Shown: piece after piece, positions 45,783 through 56,570 of the stretch
Numbering within the stretch: position 1 is the stretch's first letter
Layout: each line of letters begins with the position of its first letter
NCBI GenBank assembly: GCA_040954595.2
Contig: CM082587.2
Location: 10,354,001-10,418,000, forward strand
Direction: 5' to 3'
Length of the DNA stretch: 64,000 nt
From: Balanoglossus misakiensis
Lineage: Eukaryota; Hemichordata
Program-made: the position numbers and the translations under genes
The notes under the pieces: generated by a model
Databases searched by the model: none
What the model saw: the letters and a program-made list of their open reading frames with translations, nothing else
What the model was told of the DNA's origin: nothing

Positions 45783-48700
45783 CTAACCTAAAGCCATCTC
45801 TGCAAGTTCTGATGCAGCTTTAATTTTATCAGAGTCAAACATGAAATGTTCTCTATTAGTCAGTGATTTCAGACTAATTGTTGTTATTATTTCTGTCTTG
45901 GGCACCCATGATAAATCCTCATTTGATGGCCACACATATTTGCCTTCGGACACCCTCTTCATGAATTTAACTTGATATAGATTTCCGTCTTCTTGGACAA
46001 TCTGCATGAATAAAAAAAGTTTGGGCAATTAAAAATATTAATTTTGTTTACTAATATGTACAAGCCATGATTTGAGCCTTACAGTTCATTTTCTTAAAAC
46101 CCACATTTTCTTACATCTTTCAAAATGTTACTGCAAAAATATCTTGACGATAAAGGATTAAATTGAGATCAAAATGAAGTAAGAGTATATTTGTGAATGT
46201 TTACATTTGTACATACCTGCCCAAGAAACATATGTGGTCTACCCCGAGCACTCTCAACTCGTGCCAGGATGAAGTCACAAATGTTATAGCCCACACATGA
46301 CGATGTCTCAATACAGTCCGTCTCAATGCCATCTTCACCAAGCTGGTCAGTCTCCTTATCATTTCTGAAATCAGCTGCAGATTCTGAAATAACAGCCAGA
46401 AAGAGAAAAACATTAACATACATGATTAACCAAACACAAGCCACCAACTGGGCAATACAATTCTGATTTGGCAGAGGAACAAAATCATGGTTCATTTTAC
46501 TTGGTTTGAACAATAAAATTCATTCCCACTGAAAATGAAATATCTCCAAGTTCTATGAAGGGCACATCAATATTTATAATGGTTAACATGGTTCAGTGGA
46601 TCCAGGTATACTCAAAGTTTTGATAAGGTAAGTTAATATGTATGTATAGAAAATACCTGTGTCAGCACATATTGAAGGGGATAGCTTCAGCATTCTCCAG
46701 GGATCCACCCATCTTCGGTTTTCACAACCATTGGCTCCTTCTAGGCAGTGGTTGCAGTAACAGGACAAGTTTCTACTTTGAAGTGTATACATTATGCCAG
46801 TACTGCGGACAGAGTGCAACTGTCGAGTCCCTTTGACAGTTTTAACCATACGAGCGGGCCGGTTGCGTTGGATGTCACCAGTTGGTGTCCAAAAGAAGGT
46901 ACGTCTGAATGTCTCTGAGTCAGATTCTTTTGCCAAGGATTTCTCGCAAAAGTCATATACAGCCTGTGGTGTGGTAGGTATGAAGTCTCCATTTTTGACT
47001 GCCCTAGATAATGCTGCCTTTATAACGCCACCTTCTCCGTCACATGGCCCCTTGCCGTGACGTGAACCAAAGTAGTTTCTTTCGATTGAACACTGGACAT
47101 CATGTTCTGCAAATGACACATCTGCAAATGGTGTTCGGGATTTGTACTGGCTTGAACATCCGTCTGAAAATATGACAAGTCTCTTCACATCAAGCTTGCG
47201 TACATTTCTTAAATGTTCACAAACAGTCCCGGTGAACTTTTGAACAGCATGGCTGTCATGAACTAGATCACTGGAAATGAAATTCACTGCCTCTCTGATC
47301 ACTTGACCATTGCCATCTTTGTAATATGCAATAACAGGATAAATTGTAACCAGGGTATGGTTCCAGTGTGCAGACTGTATCTCATCTTGCATTTGGCACG
47401 TATAGTTTTCTGCAAAATCCATGCAGAGCACTACAGTATCAGGCGGTGGATTTTTGGAGATACTATTGAACTGTGCATATTGCCAGTATGCGGTGAACAT
47501 GTGACGACTGAAGGAAACCAGTTCTTCTGACAGCTCGTTGACTAGTTCTCGAATGGTGCCAGTCTTTTGCACAAGGCACTTTTTCTTCTTACTCTCTGGA
47601 CCCTCAGATACACTAACACTCTCCCATTTCAGCCAACAGGTTTGTCTCTCTATACATGATAATGGCTCTAGTTTGTCTTTCACACGCTGGACTCCACACT
47701 TCTGGCATGCTCTGTTGATACAGCCAAGATCATGGTGTCTGCTGTCAGCTTCTTTTGCACAAAGACTCATCTCAACTGCATCATACTTATTGTTGATTCT
47801 CATTGCTGATAAGTTGAATCTGGTAGCCAATTTGTTGATTTCTTTTAACTTTAACTAAATGTTCACACAATATTCACATAAACATTGGTTAAGTTTTCGG
47901 TGTTGTTGAACCTTGACATTTTTTGGCCTCAATTCACAGAACTTGGAAAGCCCAACTTGTTTTTCTGGATTTTCTTGTGACCACTCCTTGTGAACGTTTT
48001 TCAACGATTTATTCAGAATATGAGTCTGAAGCGATGTCTTCTTACCGACAGTGTTTTTTCCTGGTAACTGAACAGACACATCTGGGCGAATATAGAAATC
48101 GTGTATTGATGTTTTAGCAATGCATGACACACTATCAGATCTTTGCTTTTTCTCCAAAGTAGTGATGGATGAGGCTTTAACCAAGGTCTGCCATCGTATA
48201 CCAAGTTGATCGCTTACTCTTCGTTTATGACAGTACCTGCTTTTAGTGCTTTTAGCAAGTGCCATCAGAAAGGTTCTTCGAGCTACCCCTTTCTTGCCCA
48301 GTGACTTGTAGGTTGATCTCAGGGTTTTACAGATACCAACCAGTTCCCTCTTTTCTTCAGCAGACTCTAACCCTAAAGCTTGTACTGCAGCCCTCTTTCT
48401 TGGAGACAGATTTGTAACAAGACCTTGTACAATTTCTGCGTACTTCTTTGGAGAACTGGGGAGACGTGATTTCATTCTATTGACAGCTTTTCTTCTTGTA
48501 CAGTCCTTAATATATCCAGAATTGGTACTCGCTCGTTTCTTCATTTTCTCTTCTTTTGCTCTCTTTGCTTGGTTTATTTTTTCTCGTTTCTGTTTCTTCA
48601 TTAGGGCATCTTTCTCTCTTACTCTTCTTCTTTTTTGGGAAGACATGTGAGCTCTTTCTCTTCTTTTCATTTCTCGCCAGTATTCTCTCCTCTTCTCCTG

Positions 48701-49072
48701 TTTCTGTTGACCTAGCCTAGTAAATGGTTGCATTTTGGATGTGCTAGCTTCTTGACTGAATAGTGGCTCTAACTTCTTCCGTGCTCTATATTTCCTCATT
48801 CGGAGTCTTGCCAATTCTCTCTGCCTTTCTTTTTGTTTTTCAGTTGAATTTTGTCTGTAGTTTTTTGATCTTTCACAATTCTTCTCTTTGTACTCTTGAT
48901 ACTTCTCCTTGTTTTCTTTCAGTCCTTGTCTATACCTTTTCATAGCTGATGCTTTCCTTGATGAACTTTTGTTTTCTTTATCAACATTCCCATTTATGTC
49001 ACTTGCACCCCCCGTCTCTGTTGGGCTGGAGAATCGTTCCATGCACCTGAGCTTCATCTTGAGGAGTGCCAT
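45783..49072 (-). CDS. DDE-type transposase of the 7.8-kb element (one in-frame TAG)
   Basis: Exons 49072-46657, 46383-46217 and 46001-45783 join in phase to 934 codons including the stop. The first ATG is at 49072. The N-terminus is extremely basic with Lys-Tyr-Gln-Glu-Tyr-like repeats (residues about 40-200), then a Cys-rich linker. The likely catalytic core has Asp in VLCMDFAENY, Asp in VIFSDGCSSQYK and an acidic pair in GPCDGEGG preceded by SRHGKG. A His/Cys-rich segment (Cys-Tyr-Cys-Asn-His-Cys) follows, and the last exon has YVWPSNEDLSWV. A single TAG at 47855-47857 lies between Cys-Val-Asn-Ile and Leu-Lys-Leu-Lys; everything else is open. The family looks like a transposase by these motifs, but I cannot name its superfamily with confidence. 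Confidence 0.78.
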
Positions 49073-49083
49073 TTTACAGTACG

Positions 49084-49735
49084 TCAATTTGTGTAAACAC
49101 TGATAACACAATCTTGAAATATATCCACAATTAAGGTGTCAAACTCATCCAAGGTGACATCATCAGGATCCAATGAGAGCATGAAATATTCAAGTCTTTG
49201 GTAAGCACTATTCAGTATTGTAAGTATATCATCAAGCCTGAATTTAATACCACGTGCATCCAAGTCCAACAGCAAAGGTAAGTCACATACTATGCTAACT
49301 ACACCACCAGGAGAGACATTGGTGAACCCAATATGTAGGTGTTCCAGACACTTACAACGTGCAATTAAGATTGCATCCTCTTGGTGAAGGAAAAGATTAG
49401 TGCATTCTGACAGACACAAAATCCTAAGATAAGGAAGGTAAGTGAGAAACCCAAGTGTTGACAATTTACAGCCGGTCAGGTCCAGGTAAGTGATATGGTG
49501 TGAGTGAGAGAAATACCCACGAAAAAGTGAATCAATGTCAAATATTGATAAGTGAATCTCTGCATAAGGTATGGAAAAAGTCCGGAACTGCATAGAGTGT
49601 TGCAAAATGTCTTGCATCTGTTGTGCATCTATTGTACATGTGTGACCACTGCAGTCAACATTTTTCCAAGGAGCACTCTCAGATTTTACAAATTTGTGAA
49701 GTTGTTTGCAACAGAGACACAGACCGTAACAGCTC
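49084..49735 (-). CDS. leucine-rich-repeat protein inside the 7.8-kb element
   Basis: The frame is open from an acceptor-like ACTATAACAG (49736) to TGA at 49084-49086. The best part starts at the ATG at 49617 and has LRRs such as YLDLTGCKLSTLGFL, LRILCLSECTNL and LEHLHIGFTNV, resembling F-box/AMN1-type LRR proteins. Upstream, another frame (about 49690-49840) also looks coding, so a one-base shift or an intron may join them. The stop lies 11 bases before the transposase ATG, on the same strand and in a different frame. It may be a partner protein, or the broken N-terminal part of a fusion. No F-box was identified. Confidence 0.6.
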
Positions 49736-49859
49736 TGTTATAGTCAAATACTGTAGCACTTTCCTCAACACCACGTAAGGCAGTGACATCAACATCAAAT
49801 CTACAGTAGCTGCGGTAGCTGTCAAGATGCTCCAAAACCAGTTAATTGTCCCTTAAAAG

Positions 49860-51390
49860 AAAAATGGAGGACTATATATTACAGGATGCACACTAAAAAA
49901 ATTGTAGTTGATCTTTGATGTAATGACATTTATGTTTGTTCAGTTGGTAAATTCTTACAGCATCACAGTCAAAACCACGAAGAAAATAAAAAGACAGAAA
50001 AAAACCCACACACTCACATAAACCTCCCAAAACATGATGACCCCCCCCCCCTTATGAAAATATAAAACCACATAGCCCCCCTCCCCTGTTAATCAAATGT
50101 AAATTCAACATCATAGTAACATATAGTAAGCATTGAATCTGAATATTCTGATTGGATAATACCAGGCCGATTTCGTATTTTTATGCTATTTCCCAGAAGA
50201 AAAAAAGGGAGGGCAAAGGTAGACTTTCAGGGCCGGTAGAAAATTACTCTATTATGATTTTTCTTCACTTGTCCCGTCGGGCACGGACGTAGAAACGGGC
50301 ATTAGAGTTTGACTTGAATGAACGTGACTTTCAACCGTAAGTGTCTATCCCTGATCATCATCTATCCTGCCCGAAAACTGAAAGAACGCACGTCACCATT
50401 GACGGATTACGGGTATCTGTCCTTGATTACGATCGTGGTAATTTCTGTACACGCAAATCTGTCAACAACAATCAACATACAATTCGAACGCCTGCGTAAC
50501 GTATCGGAAATTTCACGAGACTTGACAGAAAAACTTCAAATTAATTGATTATTTTAGACCACAACCAAAATATACATAAAACTGCTCATTTTTGAAAAAA
50601 ATATATAAAAACTTACCCGTTCGTAACGCCAGAACGGACGTAACAAAATTGACAGAAAGTCATCACATCCTCCCGGTAGACAAGCAAAGCGTCGGATGAT
50701 TCCATTCGGTGTACAGTGCACAGGGTAGTAGACTGCCCTCATCGAGAGGGACCAACGTTTGAAAAATGCTGCGAGATTTTTTTCATTTTTGTGTAAAAAG
50801 TGGTCAGGAACGTTCGTAACATGTTTGACAGAACTTCAATGACATTTTTTTACTCAAAAGAAAAACCCATACTTCACGATCATTCAAGATTTGATCATTA
50901 TCACCGAGAAGTCGCCCTTACATGCCAACTGCACCATGGGTAAAACGTTGCTGTTGTGCATCAGAGAGTGTGTTACTCGTTTCCTCAAAACCCCAGGATG
51001 ATTGACAGACGTGGTTACGAACGTTCCGATTTTTGGGGGGTGAAAAAAATGGCCCTTTCTCGTAAAATTTTTGTGCCGATCATTTGTGTATGAGAAAGCC
51101 CCATAATGTCTCAAAGATAATAGCTTGCCCATAGGAATGCAATGTATTTCACTTTGAGCAAAAATAACTTCATATAAATGTAATTCATGAATGTCACAAA
51201 TTGCTGCATGAAATAAGCCCACCACACAGAGTTAAAAAAAAAATATTTATTGAAGCGCTCAACACACATCATTCATATTATTTTTTTTGTCAGCTGGGAC
51301 AATGTTTCAATCATACAAAGAAGAATTATGTTTAAGACATGCATAGATTTAGGAATATAAAGGTGTTAAACATTGAGTTTAAAAAGTTGC
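49860..51390. other. non-coding right arm of the 7.8-kb transposon
   Basis: No supported gene; short frames on both strands lack domains. C runs lie at 50041-50051 and near 50080. Motifs with CGTAACA and TTGACAGA recur near 50640, 50815 and 51000. Confidence 0.5.
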
Positions 51391-51413
51391 ACTTTACTGT
51401 GGAATGACTCATC

Positions 51414-52363
51414 ATGCACATAATTAATGAGGTAAAGTATAAGGCTCCATTAGGAGTTCCATGCCTCCAAATGCCAAGGCTGTATCTGCATGGGTTGCCG
51501 AGATATGGTAAAGTAGGTCAAAGGTCACCTGAGGTCACCCAAAATTGGGCAAGATATTTTAACCCCATACTGGTCCATGTTCAACAAAAATCAAACCTCT
51601 AGCCCTATTGGTTAGCCTGGAATTAGGTATGCACATAATTAATGAGACAAGCAGGTGTCACAGGTGACCCCCAATTTTGTCTTTTCAATTTTAGTCACAA
51701 CCCTCCAAACGCCAAGTCTGTACCTGCTGTGGATGCCGAGATATAGGAAAGTAAGTCAAAGGTCACCTGAGGTCACCCAAAATTTGGACAAAAATTTTTG
51801 ATCCCATACTGGTCCATGTCCCACAAGAACAAAACCTCTAACCCTAATAGTTAGCCCGGAATTAGGTATGCACATAATTAATGAGTTAAGCAGGTGTTAC
51901 AGGTGAGCCCAAAATTTTGTCTTTTATTTTGGTCCCATTCAGCTCACGGGCCACTAGACTGTCACTGTACAGGACAATTGCACAGACGTGGACATAGCGT
52001 CAAGGCTTAACTATAGAAAGTATAGGCCTATGGCTGGGTCCACAAATATGTCAAATAATATTTAATAATCTTCTTCTCAAAATAGACTTGGCCCACGGCC
52101 TTGACATTTGGCATGTAGGACACTGACCACATGGTCCGCAAAAATTGCTAAAAGAATTTTGATATCTCCATTCATATGCAAATTAGGCCCATTTGAAAAC
52201 TTTGCCCATATATGGTCATCAGGTCACATGACTTATTAAACATTCACGAGGGTACTGCACCAGCTCTCATAGGCCTGCATCACTGTGCCAAGTTTGAGAT
52301 TTGTAGGTTCAGCCGTTTTCAAGATCCTATTGGGCAAAAAAACTACACAAGAAAAAGAAGAGG
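51414..52363 (+). mobile_element. Helitron2-like element, 3' part of the copy begun at 43463
   Basis: Repeat units with the DR1 motif lead into the shared 3' region (CATATATGGTCATCAGGTCA) and a short GAAAAAGAAGAGG tail. The 3' hairpin is absent: the next copy begins directly. Confidence 0.8.
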
Positions 52364-53886
52364 ATGCAAGCAGCGATGATGGGCACAAGCTTAAGCCGAA
52401 GGTCAAAGGTCATATGTGGTCACCCAAAATTTGGGCAAAAAATTTTGACCCCATTCTAGTCCAGGTCCAACAAAAACCAGACCTCTAGCCCCATTGGTTC
52501 GCCTAGAATTAGATATGCACATAATTAATGAGGTAAAGTATAAGGCTCCATTAGGAGTTCCATGCCTCCAAATGCCAAGGCTTTATCTGCGCTGGATGCC
52601 AAGATATAGCAAAGTAGGTCAAAGGTCACCTGAGGTCACCCAAAATTTGGGCAAAATTTTTGACTCCATACTGATCCATGTCCCACAAGAACAAAACCTC
52701 TAGCCCTATTGGTTAGCCTGGAATTAGGTATGCACATAATTAATGAGATATGCAGGTGTCACAGGTGACCCCCATTTTGGCTTTTCAATTTTAGTCCCAA
52801 CCCTACAAGCGCCAAGTCTGTACCTGCTCTCGATGCCGAGCTATGGTAAAGTAGGTCAAAGGTCACCTGAGGTCACCAAAATTTGGGCAAAAATGTTTGA
52901 CCCCATACTAGTCCATGTCCCACCAGATCAAAACCTCTAGCCCTATTAGTTAGCCCGTAATTAGGTATGCACATAATTAATGAGGTAAGCAGGTGTTACA
53001 GGTGAGCCCGAAATTTTGCCTTTTATTTTGGTCCCATTCTGTTCACTGGCCAATAGACAGTCACTGTACAGGACCATTGCTCAGACCAGAATTCCCCAAT
53101 AAGACATGTACATAGCTTAACTATAGAGGCATAAGTAGCCTAAAGGTATAAATTTAATAAAAAAATTAATATAAAAAAATCGGTCGATTTTCCATATTAT
53201 TATTTTTCGCTTAAAATGATTGTCGGAAAGTAGGGTACCTGCACACTAAATTTGAACTTGATCAGCCGGGCTGATTTTGAGATAATGGGCATGAATCCAA
53301 TATCCCAGGTGGCCATAGCTTTACTATAGAGGTACATGTATGAGAATTGGTTCAGTTTTCATAAAAAAATTCATATAAAAAAATTGGTCGATTTCAGCTG
53401 GGATTTTTTTTTGCTTAAAATGATTGACAGAAGGTAGGCTAGCTGCACACCAAATTTGAACTTAATCGGCCCAACAGATTTTGAGATATTTTTGCATATA
53501 TATCCAAAATAATATGTGGTCATAGCTTAACTATGGAAAGTATAGGCACTTGGCTTGGTCGAAAAATATGAAAAATAATACTTAAAAATCTTCTTCTCTA
53601 AATTGGCATGGCCAATGGCCTTGATATTTGGCATATAGAACCCAGGCCATATGGTCCACAAAGTATGTTAACAGAATTTTGATATCTCCATTCATATGCA
53701 AATAAGGCCGATTTGAAAATTTTGCCCATATATGGTCATCAGGTCACGTGACTAATTAAACATTCACAAGGGTACTGCACCAGCTCTCATTGGCCTGCAC
53801 CATTGTGCCAAGTTTGAAATTGGTAGGTTTAGCCGTTTTTCAGATCTAGCTGACAAAAAAAACGACAGAAGAAGAAGAAAAAGAAT
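52364..53886 (+). mobile_element. Helitron2-like element in head-to-tail array
   Basis: It starts ATGCAAGCAGCGATGATGG directly after the previous copy. Two DR1-containing units, two related TTAATATAAAAAAATYGG segments and the GAAGAAGAAG tail follow. It again lacks a terminal hairpin before the next start. Confidence 0.8.
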
Positions 53887-55368
53887 TAAAGCTGCGAGCA
53901 GCATTGTCGGGCCCAAGCGCAGATCTTGAATTACATATGCACAGTATGAATGAGAAAAAACAGAATTTTCTATCGGATGTATTATCTCATGACATGACAA
54001 GGATGTGTGTATTTTTGCTGCTGAAATAGGGTGAAGTAGGTCAAAGGTCACCTGAGGTCACCCAACATTTGGGCAATTTTTTTGACCCATACTGGTCCAT
54101 GTCCAACAAAAACCAAAACTCTAGCTCTATTGGTTCGTCTGTAATTAGGTATGTGCATATTTAATGAGGTCAGCAGGTGTCACAGGTGAACCAAAAATGT
54201 GGCTTTACATTTTGGTCCCATCCTACCAAATGCCATGGCTGTATCTGCTCTGGATGCTGAGATATGCGAAAGTAGGTCAAAGGTCACCAGAGGTCACCCA
54301 ACAATTGGACAAACATTTTTGATCCCATACTGGTCCATGTCCAACAAAAACCAAACCTCTAGCTCTATTGGTTCGCCTGTAATTAGCTATGCACATAATT
54401 AATGAGGTCAGCAGAGGTCAAAGGGGTCATGAAAAGTAGCAAAATATTTTGATCACACACTAATCCACATGCATCAAAAACCAAAAGTCTAGCCCTATAG
54501 GTTAGCCTGGAATTAGATATGCAGAAATAATAACGCGTGATAAGTAGGTCAAAGGTCATGTGAAAAATCGCCAAAAATTTGTAACATATTTTAGTCACAT
54601 GACGATTGATATCCATGAACAGAATTTAGATGCTATCAATTTTTAGACAAGGAAAAGGAATTTCAATTTTTCACTGCTTTTTACAAAATCCAATATGGCC
54701 GCCATAATCTTCGACCAATCACAATGCTCTTTGCAGACTTGATAGACATCAGTGTTGTGACCATACTCCCCGAATCTTGCGACTCAGTTATTGCCCGTTC
54801 TGGAGAAGAAGATTTTTGCAGTTTTACTATGGTTTTTCGAAAATCCAATATGGCCGCCATAATCTTCGACCAATCACAATGCTTCTTATCAAACTTGATA
54901 GACATCAGTTAGGTGACCACATACCCCAAACCGCGTCACTTGGTTATCACCGGTTCTGGAGAAGAAGATTTTTGAAATTTAAGCCAGATTTCAGAAAAAA
55001 AATTGTAGCAAAAAAACTGCAACATTTACAGCAAAATATCCAATTACAAAAATGATGGGTAGAAGGTAGACCACCTGCACACCAAATTTGAAGTCGATCT
55101 GACTTGTAGTTTCTGAGATCTGAGATTTGCATTTTTTCAGAAAATCCAATATGGCCGCCAGGTCACGTGACTAATTAAAAATTCAAGGGTTCAATGCACG
55201 ACTACTCATTGACCTTGACCACTGTAGCAAGTTTGAAAACTGTACCTGCAGTGGTGTCTGAGATCTAGAGCGACAAAGAAGTGAACCAAGAATAAAGAAA
55301 GAAAGAAAGAAAGAAAAACCCCAACGAAACCAATAGGGCCCAAGCGCTGCTATGCGCTTGGGCCCTAA
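53887..55368 (+). mobile_element. Helitron2-like element with a distinct body and complete 3' hairpin
   Basis: It starts AAAGCTGCGAGCAGCATTG. The body differs from its neighbours: it holds repeated AATATGGCCGCC...CCAATCACAATGC segments (about 54690-54960), which contain CCAAT boxes. It ends with a hairpin (55336-55365) and CTAA. Confidence 0.78.
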
Positions 55369-55383
55369 AAACTCCAGTAAAAA

Positions 55384-56532
55384 ATATAGCTGCAAGCAGC
55401 AATAGCGGGCCCAAGCCAACATGCACATAGCAACATAGGAATAAGCATATCTGCTCTTGATGCCAATATATGGTAAAGTAGGTCGAAGGTCAACTGAGGT
55501 CATGTTATATTTGGGCAAGAAATTTTTACCGTATACTGGTCCATGTTCAACAAAAACCAAACCTATAGCCCTATTGGTTAGCCTGGAATTAGGTATGCAC
55601 ATAATTAATGAGATATGCAGGTGTCACAGGTGACCCCAAATTTTGGCTTTTCACTTTCAGTCCTAACCCTCCAAACGCCAAGTTTGTACCTGCTCTGGAT
55701 ACCAAGATATGGTAAAGTAGGTCAAAGGTCACCTGAGGTCATGCAAAATTTAGGCAAGAAATTTTGACCCTATACTGGCCCATGTTCAACAAAAACCAAA
55801 CCTATAGCCCTATTAGTTAGCCTGGAATTAGGTATGGACATAATTAATGAGATATGCAGGTGTCACAGGTGAGCCCAAAATTTTGCATTTTATTTTGGTC
55901 CCATTCTGCTTACTGGCCAATAGACAGTCACTTTACAGGACCATTGCACAGACCAGAATTCCACAATAAGAAGTGGACATAGCTTAACTATGGAGGTATA
56001 AGTAAAGGTATAAATTTAATAAAAAAATTAATATAAAAAAATCGGTTGATTTTTCATATTATTTTTTTTTTTCGCTTAAAATGATTAACAAACGCTAGGC
56101 TAGCTGCACAGCAACTTTGGAATTGATCGGCCGAACAGATTTTGAGAGATGTATGTATATTTATCCAAAATAATCTGTGGTCATAGCTTAATTATGTAAA
56201 GTATAGGCCCATGGCTTGGGCGAAAAATATGGAAAATAATACTTAAAAATCTTCTTCTCAAAATTGACATGGCTTATGGCCTTGACATTTAGCATGTAGA
56301 ACCCTGGCCATATGGTCCACAAAGCATCTGAACAGAATTTTGATATCTCCATTCATATGCAAATTAGGCCAAATTGAAAATTTTGCCCATATATGGTCAT
56401 CAGGTCACATGACTAATTACACATTCACAAGGGTACTGCACAAGCTCTCATAGGCCTGCACCATTGTGCCAAATGTGAGATTTGTAGGTTCAGCCGTTTT
56501 CAAGATCTAGCTGGACAAAAAAACGACACAAG

Positions 56533-56564
<32 letters not shown>

Positions 56565-56570
56565 GAAGAA
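55384..56570 (+). mobile_element. Helitron2-like element directly upstream of the autonomous copy
   Basis: It starts ATATAGCTGCAAGCAGC, has two to three units and ends with a GAA/GTAGAA tail. The hairpin is missing and the next ATATAGCTGC follows at once. Confidence 0.8.

Larger units (their letters stand above)
43624..51413. mobile_element. 7,790-bp DNA transposon with transposase and LRR ORF
   Basis: The left end is GAGTCATTCCACAGTAAAG. The right end, read inward, is GATGAGTCATTCCACAGTAA, so the arms match apart from three bases at the tip. ATGC flanks both sides (43620-43623 and 51414-51417), a 4-bp duplication. Insertion into a Helitron2-like repeat is confirmed by comparison with its sister copy at 52364. 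Genes on the - strand: transposase (49072-45783) and an upstream LRR frame (49735-49084). I could not assign the superfamily; 4-bp duplications occur in Chapaev, Sola, Ginger and Academ. Confidence 0.85.
51515..55731 (+). promoter_or_regulatory. seven more DR1 motifs across the Helitron2-like array
   Basis: Exact AGGTCAAAGGTCA starts at 51515, 52616, 52853, 54038, 54274, 54546 and 55719; near matches lie at about 51753 and 55477. They fall at the same place in each repeat unit, so they are inherited from the ancestral unit. Confidence 0.55.

Noticed and set aside
50884-51225. 113-codon frame near the right end of the 7.8-kb transposon
   Set aside because: It overlaps the subterminal motif region, has no domain and no plausible splice or promoter context.
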